Origin: Poteriospumella lacustris
Lineage: Eukaryota; Sar; Chrysophyceae; Chromulinales; Dinobryaceae
Length of the DNA: 64,000 nucleotides
NCBI GenBank assembly: GCA_008000375.1
Contig: SMOI01000059.1
Span: 62,001 to 126,000, forward strand
Reading direction: 5' to 3'
A program made the position numbers and the translations under genes. Shown one piece after another: positions 9,041 to 17,875 of the stretch (positions within the stretch are counted from its first letter, which is position 1; each line of letters begins with the position of its first letter). The notes under the pieces are model-generated. The model was not told the origin of the DNA. It did not search any database and saw only the letters and a list, made by a program, of their open reading frames with translations.

Positions 9041-10492
9041 ATGCAGATGCGGCTTCCTTTCCTCTGGTTATGTGGCGCGTTAGTTCTCTGTGCGATCACC
9101 CATGTGATTGATGCGAAGTATGAATTCAACAAGGAACAGTTAGAGCAGGTGGCGACGATGATGTGGGGCCCGGGAAGTGAGTTTTATCAGAAACATTCGG
9201 CGACGCGCCAGTCACCAGGCGGCCAGAGTGGCAGTCATCATCACCACAACGGCTCTCATCTCCATCATTCAATTCCTGAAGGAGGTCCTGGACACAGCCA
9301 CCACCGCCAACGTCGTCTACATGGTGCGGACGCAGAGCACAGTAGCCAGCACGTGCCCAGTGGGTTGGCCGTCGGCTTTTATCACATTTACGCCAGCGGA
9401 GCCTCGTACCGCGGCATCGTTGAAGAACAAGTCAGCGCCTTGAAGAGCAGCGGTGGCATCGATGTCCTGGACACTGTGTTCTACACGACCGTGGGGCCGG
9501 GTGCTTCCCTCAACGACAGCTTCCACGTCGACCACGACGCGGCCAAGTACCAGCACTTGTACCACTTCGAAGAGCACGGCGAAGAGCTCTACACGTTGGG
9601 ACTGCTCTATCGCTTCTGTCAGGCCTATCCGGACGCGATGGCGCTGTATTTCCATGACAAGGGCTCGTATCACAACACCCGCGAGAACGTGGCGATGCGG
9701 CGGATGCTCAACTGCCACACGTTGAACCCGCAGTGCTACCGGGCGCTCCGCACGGGGCAGTACGACACCTGTGGCCTGCGCGCCTCCCCAACGCCGCACC
9801 CGCATTACTCGGGGAACTTCTTCTGGGCGACGTGTCGGTACGTGAACACGCTCATGGACCCCTGGAGCCCCTACACGAACGCCACCTTCTCCGACATCAA
9901 CGAGCGCGTCCTGTCGCCCTGTGCCGGGGCGCGGGGACGCTACTTCGCCGAGACGTGGATTGGCTCGGCGCCCTCCATTCGCCCCGCCGACTGCGTCGAC
10001 GCCAGCGTCGACACGGGGTATCTCTTCGGCTATTTCTTCCTGCCGGCGCTCGACCACCTCTGCCCCGCGGCCAATGGGCAGTACGGCACGGGCCACTGCT
10101 CCTTGACGTCGACCTGGACGAACGGGAGCCTGTTCAAGGACACGTTCCTCAAGATGAAAGGGCTCGAGTACAAGGCCTGCACCATGGACATGACCGACGA
10201 GCTCGTGCGGCGGTCGTTGCTGTGGTACGGCCAGCCGCCGGCCTCGTACCTCGCGTGGATGCGGGGCCTGCTGGACGCCGTCGATCTGTCGCAGACGTTG
10301 AAGGACCGCCAGTTGGTGCGGTTGTCGACGGGGCGGGCGCTGTACATGTACACGGCGGCCGACCACTGTCTGCACGCGTTCCCCAACTGGAACACGTTCG
10401 TGAAGATGGGCTTCGACACCGACCAGGTGCAGGTCTTTCTGCCCGTGCGGCTGCGGTCGGTTCCGTTCTGCGCCGACCTGCCCGCGCTGTGA
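9041..10492 (+). CDS. Secreted glycosyltransferase-like protein with His-rich linker
   Basis: The 483-residue product begins with a clear signal peptide (RLPFLWLCGALVLCAI, cleavage near residue 25). Residues ~60-105 are a His-rich, Ser/Gly-rich linker (SHHHHNGSHLHHS, HSHHRQRRLH). The folded part starts near residue 110 (GLAVGFYHIYASG). It carries YFHDKGSYH, a Cys-containing region (NCHTLNPQCYRAL, YDTCGLRASP), HPHYSGNFFWA and YFAETWIG. The set 'YFHxKG ... HxSGNFxWA ... AExWI' occurs in secreted glycosyltransferase-like proteins of algae and protists as I remember them; I cannot name a family. There is no C-terminal membrane anchor, so it should act in the ER/Golgi lumen or outside the cell. 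A damaged copy lies at 14341-14818. Confidence 0.7.
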   Translation: MQMRLPFLWLCGALVLCAITHVIDAKYEFNKEQLEQVATMMWGPGSEFYQKHSATRQSPGGQSGSHHHHNGSHLHHSIPEGGPGHSHHRQRRLHGADAEHSSQHVPSGLAVGFYHIYASGASYRGIVEEQVSALKSSGGIDVLDTVFYTTVGPGASLNDSFHVDHDAAKYQHLYHFEEHGEELYTLGLLYRFCQAYPDAMALYFHDKGSYHNTRENVAMRRMLNCHTLNPQCYRALRTGQYDTCGLRASPTPHPHYSGNFFWATCRYVNTLMDPWSPYTNATFSDINERVLSPCAGARGRYFAETWIGSAPSIRPADCVDASVDTGYLFGYFFLPALDHLCPAANGQYGTGHCSLTSTWTNGSLFKDTFLKMKGLEYKACTMDMTDELVRRSLLWYGQPPASYLAWMRGLLDAVDLSQTLKDRQLVRLSTGRALYMYTAADHCLHAFPNWNTFVKMGFDTDQVQVFLPVRLRSVPFCADLPAL

Positions 10493-11648
10493 GCAGGTCA
10501 CGTGTCGGTAGTCTGTAGGAGGACCCGCCCAGCGGCACTACTGCCGCCCACTGCCGTAGTCTCGCTGTGTTGTACTGTCTGCGTTCTTCGATTCAAAGCG
10601 ACGTATGCAGGAGGGAAACCAACAATGCGAACAGTTCTACAGTGTATGTACCACCAGTAACCGGTAAACAGAGCCCAGGCCCTGCAGTTGTATTCACATC
10701 CGTTCCACCTCTGACGAGACGAGACGAGAGAGTGAGAGACGACAGTTGTTGCGGGTAGACGTTCTGTACAGGAGGTTGCTGCGTGGTGAATTTGCTGATT
10801 CTGTCAGAAGCGGTGGCCTGTCAGCAACCACCGCCCCACCTCGTGTGAGATGCGTTGACTGCATGACAGGGCTTTTTGTTTCAGTGTTCACGCCCATCGC
10901 AGACGACGGTGAAAAGGATGAGACAAACAAATACACAGAAGAGACACAGGACTGGTTGAACGGAATACATCGCGTTTTACATAGGTATCATTGTCAAAGA
11001 GAGGTTGATAGTGGCTGGTGCTGTGTATGTGTGTGGAGGCAAAGAAGGGTGTCCTCAGCTTCGATCACCTGACGACCTGTCAGGAGCTGCATCGTAGTGC
11101 CGTGGAGGTCGACGTGGAAGAGAACGAGAACGACGAAGACACCGCCACATCGTCGCGTCTGGAGTGGTTTCGTGTGTCTACTACGTGGGCCCAGGAGACC
11201 GCCTTGTGTCATTCGGTTAGCAATGGCCGTTGGGAAGCGAGTGTGTGGAATACCCCCCGCACGAGAGTTGATATTGGTGGCGGCGACGAATGCGGGAGGC
11301 GCATCGGCGACTGGAGAGGCGATAGGAGCGACGGTGTGAGCGGTTTGATTGAAGCGATGACGACGACGGCGACGGTGACGGTGACGGTGATGGTCTATGG
11401 TCTTCCTGTGTGTGATAACAAGGTCATTTCGGGTGGTGCACGCTGACCCAAGGTATTGTACGATACCTTCACCACCAAACCCTCTACCCTCACTCGGAGG
11501 CGTAAAGGACCCGACCGGTCAACGATTGCAGCGGAATACGCAAAAGAGGCATATCGTCTTTAGGGTAGAGGCTGCTCTAGCGTGTTACGCCAGGCAGGGA
11601 CACAATTTGACATACCACACGTGGAATATACGAGACAATCATAAACGG
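10493..11648. other. Intergenic with duplicated downstream flank
   Basis: Bases ~10500-10735 resemble ~15155-15430, the segment downstream of the damaged copy. Shared stretches include GTGTCGGTAG, CTGCCGTAGTCT and CCACCAGTAACC. The rest holds a GACGGT-type short repeat (~11355-11392) and a 142-codon frame (11018-11446) that I do not believe. Confidence 0.5.
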
Positions 11649-13562
11649 TTAGCTAAGCTGGCAACCCGTAGGATTCAGCGCCCTAAACCTGCCGGGTGCA
11701 AGCGCCCGGTTAAACGACGATGCTCCATTAAACATATGAGACATGCTCGTGACACTGCTCACATTCCAACTGTCCAGCGGCTGGTTGAACGACATTGCTC
11801 CATCAAACATACGAGACATGTTCCTGACGTTGCTCACATCCCAACTGCCCAGCGGCTGGTTGAACTTCGACGCTCCTTGAAACATATAAGACATGTTCGT
11901 GACGTTGCTCACATGCCAACTGTCCAGCGGCAGGTTGAACGACGATGCTCCATCAAACATATAAGACATGTTCGTGACGTTGCTCACAATCCAGCTGTGC
12001 AGCGGCTGATTGAACGACGATGCTTCACCAAACATATGGGACATGTTTGTGACATTGCTCACAATCCAACTGTCCAGCGGCTGGTTGAACGACGATGCTC
12101 CAAAAAACATTTGAGACATGTTCGTGACGTTGCTCACATGCCAACTGTCCAGCGGCAGGTTGAACGACGATGCTCCATCAAACATATAAGACATGTTCGT
12201 GACGTTGCTCACATTCCAACTGTCCAGCGACTGGTTAAACTTCGATGCTCCAAAAAACATAGCAGACATGTTCGTGACGTTGCTCACATTCCAACTGTCC
12301 AGCGGCTGGTTAAACTTCGATGCTCCACCAAACATACAATACATGTTCGTGACGTTGCTCATGTTCCAGCTGTCCAGCGGCTGGTTGAACTTCGATGCTC
12401 CAAAAAACATTTGAGACATGTTCGTGACCCTGCTCACATGCCAACTGTCCAGCGACTGGTTGAACGACGATGCTCCATCAAACATAGAAGACATGTCCGT
12501 GACGTTGCTCACATTCCAACTGTCCAGCGGTTGGTTTAACGACGATGCTCCATCAAACATACAATACATGTTCGTGACGTTGCTCACATTCCAACTGTCC
12601 AGCGGCCGGTTGAACGACGATGCTCCTTGAAACATATAAGACATGTTCGTGACGTTGCTCACATGCCAACTGTCCAGCGGCAGGTTGAACGACGATGCTC
12701 CATCAAACATATAAGACATGTTCGTGACGTTGCTCACAATCCAGCTGTGCAGCGGCTGATTGAACGACGATGCTTCACCAAACATATGGGACATGTTTGT
12801 GACATTGCTCACAATCCAACTGTCCAGCGGCTGGTTGAACGACGATGCTCCTTGAAACATATAACACATAATCGTGACGTTGCTCACATTCCAACTGTCC
12901 AGCGGCCGGTTGAACGACGATGCTCCTTGAAACATACGAGACATGTCCGTGACGTTTCTCACATTCCAACTGTCCAGCGGCTGGTTGAACGACGATGCTC
13001 CATCAAACATACGAGACATGTTCGTGACCCTGCTCACATGCCAACTGTCCAGCGGCTGGTTGAACGACGATGCTCCATCAAACATACGAGACACGTTCGT
13101 GACGCCGCTCACATGCCAACTGTCCAGCGGTTGGTTGAACGACGATGCTCCATGAAACATACGAGACATGTTCGTGACGCCGCTCACATTCCAACTGTCC
13201 AGCGGTTGGTTGAACGACGATGCTCCATCAAACATACGAGACATGTTCGTGACGTTTCTCACATTCCATCTACTGATGTCAGCGTCAAATGTATGTCGAT
13301 CTTTGAATAGGTCTGAGGTGTCTGTGACGCGGGTTAGGTTCCAATCTCCAATCGGTCCGTATTTTGATTTGGCTCTTCGTTGATTAGTGAACCACATGTT
13401 TACAGCCTCTCGCAGCGTTTCGTTGTCGAATTGCACAAAGGCATAGCCGTGGATCAGTTGCCGCACACCAAACGGCAAGATGCGGCCTTCGCATTGCTCA
13501 CTCACCACGCGATAGAGACACAGCTCCAATACCTCGGTGAGTGGACGTTGAGTACGATTCAT
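11649..13562 (-). CDS. BspA-like/DUF285 protein with 22 repeats
   Basis: The 637-residue product starts at the ATG at 13562. The leader module (VLELCLYRVVSEQCEG, LPFGVRQLIHGYAF, FDNETLREAVNMW) is followed by 22 very regular 25-residue repeats (consensus WNVSNVTNMSxMFDGASSFNQPLDS). The 75 bp units are highly similar, so the array is recently homogenised. Repeats 8-10 and 18-20 match in order, and the corresponding ~220 bp blocks (~12630-12853 and ~11880-12103) are nearly identical and exactly 750 bp apart. The tail (~20 residues, ending TGCQLS) is unrelated to the repeats. The opposite strand is open over long stretches only because the repeats lack stops in those frames. Function unknown. Confidence 0.8.
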   Translation of the reverse strand: MNRTQRPLTEVLELCLYRVVSEQCEGRILPFGVRQLIHGYAFVQFDNETLREAVNMWFTNQRRAKSKYGPIGDWNLTRVTDTSDLFKDRHTFDADISRWNVRNVTNMSRMFDGASSFNQPLDSWNVSGVTNMSRMFHGASSFNQPLDSWHVSGVTNVSRMFDGASSFNQPLDSWHVSRVTNMSRMFDGASSFNQPLDSWNVRNVTDMSRMFQGASSFNRPLDSWNVSNVTIMCYMFQGASSFNQPLDSWIVSNVTNMSHMFGEASSFNQPLHSWIVSNVTNMSYMFDGASSFNLPLDSWHVSNVTNMSYMFQGASSFNRPLDSWNVSNVTNMYCMFDGASSLNQPLDSWNVSNVTDMSSMFDGASSFNQSLDSWHVSRVTNMSQMFFGASKFNQPLDSWNMSNVTNMYCMFGGASKFNQPLDSWNVSNVTNMSAMFFGASKFNQSLDSWNVSNVTNMSYMFDGASSFNLPLDSWHVSNVTNMSQMFFGASSFNQPLDSWIVSNVTNMSHMFGEASSFNQPLHSWIVSNVTNMSYMFDGASSFNLPLDSWHVSNVTNMSYMFQGASKFNQPLGSWDVSNVRNMSRMFDGAMSFNQPLDSWNVSSVTSMSHMFNGASSFNRALAPGRFRALNPTGCQLS

Positions 13563-14340
13563 CGGTTTTCGCTTGTCGTGTGGTCATAGTGCCTATCTGT
13601 GAATAGCTGTGGTACAGCGTCCGCCCCGTGGTCTTTTCAGTTGTCGTCGAAAAAGTCATCGACGGAGAAAGTGTGTCGCGAAAGACGTGTCGCGAAAGTC
13701 ATCGGAGGAGTGAGACTTGACTTGTTGTTGAGCGGGTGTCATGTTCTGGTGGATACCAGTTCGCAGTTCAAAATAGTCACCGACGATATCGAGGAAGAAG
13801 GGCAACGGTCTGGACGAAGAGCGAAAGGGTCAAAATAACGAGGAGGACGACAGCAAGAACATGAAAAATAGAAAAGAAGGACGGCATGAAAACGAAACGC
13901 GGGACTTGGGCAGCACCCTCTCCTTCTTCCCCTCCCCCTCCCTCTGATCCCTCCGTGTCCTCCAGTACTTACTGACACTCTCTAACAGCTTGGATTTCCA
14001 AGCCTGGGAACTCCAAGTCTGGAGGGTGGACATGGACTGAACTCGAGTCTCCCCTTCCTTTTCGACTTGATCGACTGCACGACGAGGAACTGCGACTTTT
14101 TCGACGAGTTGCGAAAGCTGTGCGACTTTTCATCGTCGTCGTTTCAGTGTGGCGGTCATGTCGCGACTTGGAGTTTCCAGGCTTGCTGTTAAGGAGTGAC
14201 TGAGATCGACCTGAATTCTTTAGGAGTCTGCCACTGAGACGGTCATAGAGAAGTTGAGCAATTATGAAGCATCCGTAAACAACGACAACGCTGGGTCATA
14301 CGATGGAATGTCACCTGTCAGGGCCCAATGCCGTATACAA
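13563..14340. other. Intergenic with a short inverted repeat
   Basis: Bases 13983-14019 and 14165-14191 are inverted copies of TAACAGC...AAGCCTGG.AACTCCAAGTC; the left arm has an extra ~10 bases. The loop is about 145 bp. A purine-poor segment (~13918-13965) precedes it. No gene seen. Confidence 0.5.
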
Positions 14341-14818
14341 AGGGCCCGGGAAGTGAGTTGTGTCGTAAACATTCGGCGACGCGCCAGCCACCAGGCGGCC
14401 AATGTGGCAATCCTCATCACCACAACGGCTCTCATCTCCATCACTCAATTCCTGAAGGAGGTCCTCGACACCGCCACCACCGCCAACGTCCTCTACATGA
14501 TGCACCATGGACATGACCGACGAGCTCGTGCGGCGGTCGTTGCTCTGGTTCGGCCAGCTGCCGGCCTCGTACCTCGCGTGGATGCCGGGCCTGCTGGACG
14601 CCGTCGATCTGTCGCAGACGTTGAAGGACCGCCAGTTGGTGCGGCTGTCGACGGGTCGGACGCTGTACCTGTACACGGCGGCCGACCACTGTCTGCACGC
14701 GTTCCCCAACTGGAACACGTTCGTGAAGATGGGCTTCGACACCGACCAGGTGCAGGTCTTTCTGCCCGTGCGGCTGCGGTCGGTTCCGTTCTGCGCCGAC
14801 CTGCCCGCGCTGTGACAC
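14341..14818 (+). pseudogene. Internally deleted copy of the gene at 9041
   Basis: Bases 14341-14503 match 9166-9327 (the start of the mature protein and His-rich linker), and 14501-14818 match 10178-10495 (the last ~105 codons and stop). The intervening ~853 bp is missing, with a TGC shared at the junction. Because 853 is not a multiple of three, the two parts are in different frames. The signal-peptide region is also missing. The 3' part is still open and close to its source, so the event is fairly recent. It is most likely dead, although an ATG at 14507 could give a 102-residue C-terminal fragment. Confidence 0.8.
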
Positions 14819-15579
14819 CACCTTTCCTCCTCCAGTGTGGTGTCACGCCTGCTACGGCGACACACAGTGACTGTTGACAGGGCATGGACGTCGTTCTGCA
14901 GCTCAGCTGACGTAGACGCCAACAACGCATGCAGCTGTTTACAACGCTTAATGATAACAAAAAGAGCAGTCACTTGTGCGCGGACTGCCTGCCCAGCACC
15001 TACAACAGAGACAGTAGGGTCTGTTGAGGTGCAACTGCTCAGTGCCGCAATTAGTGTTTGACCGAATGCTTAAGTATTAATTGCCGATGCCAACAGATAG
15101 AACAAACGCAGTACGGTACGTCTCTCTTTCCGTACGGAACTGTAGCCGGGCCGTATCGTGTCGGTAGCAGGGCCCGTCCCTGGGGCACTACTAACTGCCG
15201 CCTGCTGCCGTAGTCTGTCTCGCTCGCTGTACCGGGCACTGCCAGCGTTCTGCCAGCGTTCTTTACAGCGTTCTGAAGCGTTCTCACAGGAGTAAAGCCA
15301 ATGCGAATAGTTCGATGTACATGCCACCAGTAACCTGCGAGTAAACCCGCCGCTGCTGGCGACCGTGTCCACTGGCCACCGTGCCCATTGTACTCGCATC
15401 CGTTTCCACCCCTGACGAGGTAAGAGAGGTGCCCGCGATGGTCTTGGGCATCGACTCGTGGCCTTCGCTCAAGGGCGAACCCCCCCCCCCCGCAGCCAGG
15501 AACCGTGCGCTAGGGCGGTCCCAGTGGCTCCCAGAGCCTCCCCAAACGGACAGACGCCACCTCCGGAGGGTGGGCATAG
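14819..15579. other. Intergenic; partial duplicate of the 10.5 kb flank
   Basis: Bases ~15155-15430 resemble ~10500-10735, as expected if the damaged copy upstream was duplicated with its 3' flank and then split by ~340 bp of other DNA. A run of about 13 C occurs at 15481-15493. No gene seen. Confidence 0.5.
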
Positions 15580-16651
15580 CGACCCACGCGACGGGCGCAG
15601 GCGGCCGGTGGCAGCAGGCGCTTCACACGGCGGCGGCAGAGGCGGCAGAGGCGGCGGAGGCGGAGGCGGCGGGGCTGACGAAGCGGTAGCCGTCGTGCAG
15701 GCGAATGCCGACGGCGTCGCAGTCGCGGGCCAGCGCCTGCAGCTGCTGCTTCACCGTCGCCGTCGCCGTCGCAGCTGCGGCTCCGGCTGCGGCGGTGGCA
15801 CCAAACGGCGACGGGCGCAGCGACGCCGCCGTCAGCCGCACGAGGCGCAGCCGCCGCCAACAGCGACGCAGCGTCCACCGCACCGCCTCCTCTGCCTCTG
15901 CAGCGGCGTCCTCTGCAGCGGCGTCCGCTGTGCCGGTGGTGGCGGCGGTGGCGGTGAAGAGGAAGGCGCGCAGCCCGGCGACGGTCAGCTCTGCGCAGTT
16001 GTTCAGCTCGAGCTCCTCGACGGGGCTCACGTACGCCGCCTCCTCCGCCGCCTCGTCCTCCGCCTCGTCCTCGTCGGTCGGTGCGTCGAGGTCGCCGATC
16101 ATCTCGAGCGACAGGCGCCGCAGCCGCTGCCACGGGCCGCGCACGACGAAGCGCTGCACGTGCGCGGCGCAGAGCACGCGGCACGACCACAGCGTCAGCG
16201 ACGTCAGCTGCGCGCCGCAGCCCCACGCGACCGCCGCCGGCGACACCGACGACGCCGCTGGCGACGCCGCCGCTGGCGCCAGCGCCGCAGCCAGCGACGG
16301 CGGCGTCGTGAGCCAGCGCCAGAGCCACGTCGTCGTCGCCTCGTCCCACACGTGGCGCACGACGAGCCACGCGGCGAGGTCCGAGCGCAGCTGCGTCGCC
16401 GAGGCCGCCGCCGCCAGCGACGTCGAGCGACTCGTCAGGTGCAGCCGCAGGTAGCGCAGCGGCGGCCCGTCGTCGTCGGTGTTGCGGTTTCTTCGGGGAA
16501 AACAACGCAAACGCCATCGCACGTCGCCGGCACGGCAATGGCAACAACAGTACACCTCACGTGGATCGCGGCAGTCACTGTCACAGCCGACAACGGTCAC
16601 GACACAATCCAACAGGGTACGCCTCTCTTCCTGCACGAAGAATACCATGGG
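15580..16651 (-). pseudogene. Internally deleted copy of the F-box-LRR gene
   Basis: This block is almost identical to parts of 23270-26337. Two inner segments are missing. One is 24019-24804 (786 bp, in frame, flanked in the source by the direct repeat CGTGGCGC). The other is ~24932-26181, replaced here by about 20 foreign bases. The remains keep the 5' untranslated region and first codons, then jump to the C-terminal LRRs. The F-box start (MAFALF) leads into a different frame from the LRR part, so no full protein can form; a 341-codon frame (15623-16648) exists but has a meaningless N-terminus. A GAG/GGC repeat near the 3' end differs in length between the copies. Confidence 0.8.
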
Positions 16652-17875
16652 ATCACGGGCACCTCTGGCGTAGCACTGGTTTGACCTGTTCGAGTGGTAT
16701 GCTGTACATATTGTACCAGTGTCGCTTCCAAGATCGCATCAAAACCCTTCGATACGAGGCGACCTCATCGTTGTACAAATTGTACCAGAGTCAAATTCCG
16801 CAGTCGATTCGTCTTGTTGAGAAGCCTTCGCGGCATGTCCACGTCAGTGCCCAGATGTCCGAATGTGCTCCGGTGTGTGAAGGATCTGCGAAGCATTGTA
16901 CGTCATGAACTATGAAAACGGAATGGACAAGGTTCTCAATTGGCTTACAATATGCTGTATGCGTCAGGTTTATCTCTAGACATCGAGTCCGACCGTGAGT
17001 GGTTAGCGGTGTGTTTGCATTCTTTGTGACGAAATCGATAAATTTACTTTCTCCTTCATTTTAATCGATGCTCAATAACCGTGCGAATGTTAATCAGAGT
17101 ATCATCAAGTCGCGATCACTGGGGACTGGTTGGAGAAAGTTGTTCTGGTTTGTTTCATGGAAAAGGCACCAGCTCTCAGTCAGTCAGCTGTTGTTTCAAA
17201 GAGCCGTTTCGGAAAACCACCGGTTGCGGCAGCCTGCACCATGCAAAAAGAAGGTCGATAGCGAAGGAAAGCTCGATGTATTGTAAAGTATATAACTCCA
17301 ACCAGACAGAAAAAAGTTTTGTAGTTCCAAAATTCGATCATCTATGGATTGCTAATAAAATCGACGCCCTATTCGGTGAGATGATTTTGTTAATCGGGTT
17401 GGTCGGATACCGATAAAAGGTACTGTAACACATCAGAAATTGTCACATTTTCCGACCCATTCATTCTCTGTGTTTGACGATACTTATGTCATTTAGTTAC
17501 AAAACTGGAACTGCAAACCGTTTTGCTTCACGTGGAACTTTTTGAATGGTCCGATTCAACGAAGTGGACGAAGTGGACAAATTTCCCGAAACGGCTCTTA
17601 AGACTCGATACCAAACTACCAAACCATCCCATACTATAGCTGCTCAAGAAATTCGATTCAGCCCGATTAAATCAAATTCAAAGGGAATCGTTCAAAATGA
17701 CTTGGTCTGAACGATTTGGCCATCAATCCAACCTGTCAGCCTGCGGTCTGTTGATTTGTGACTAGTGTACAATATGGTCGATAGAGAAAGCTATAGAAGA
17801 CATAAATGGAAATGAATATGTACTCTGCCAAAATCCGCCGAAGCAGAAAAAAAATTATAGGTTGGTTATTTCTTG
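16652..17875. other. AT-rich stretch upstream of the retrotransposon ORF
   Basis: It changes from GC-rich to AT-rich near 16700. Two similar segments (TGTACATATTGTACCAG at ~16703 and TGTACAAATTGTACCAG at ~16774) occur. Part may be the 5' untranslated region of the retrotransposon. Short frames (e.g. 17068-17286) show no domains. I cannot place the 5' end of the element. Confidence 0.4.

Noticed and set aside
9317-10538. Frames of 129-394 codons opposite or overlapping the gene at 9041
   Set aside because: They overlap a gene with a signal peptide and conserved motifs, and have Arg/Pro-rich shadow composition.
11397-13310. Long plus-strand frames opposite the DUF285 gene at 11649 (and similar ones opposite 31534 and 38617)
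   Set aside because: The repetitive 75 bp units happen to lack stops in the antisense frames. The products are His/Arg-rich periodic shadows, while the sense strand gives the known WDVSxVTxM repeat.
15458-16684. 408-codon plus-strand frame over the truncated F-box copy
   Set aside because: Same GC shadow effect as at the full-length gene.
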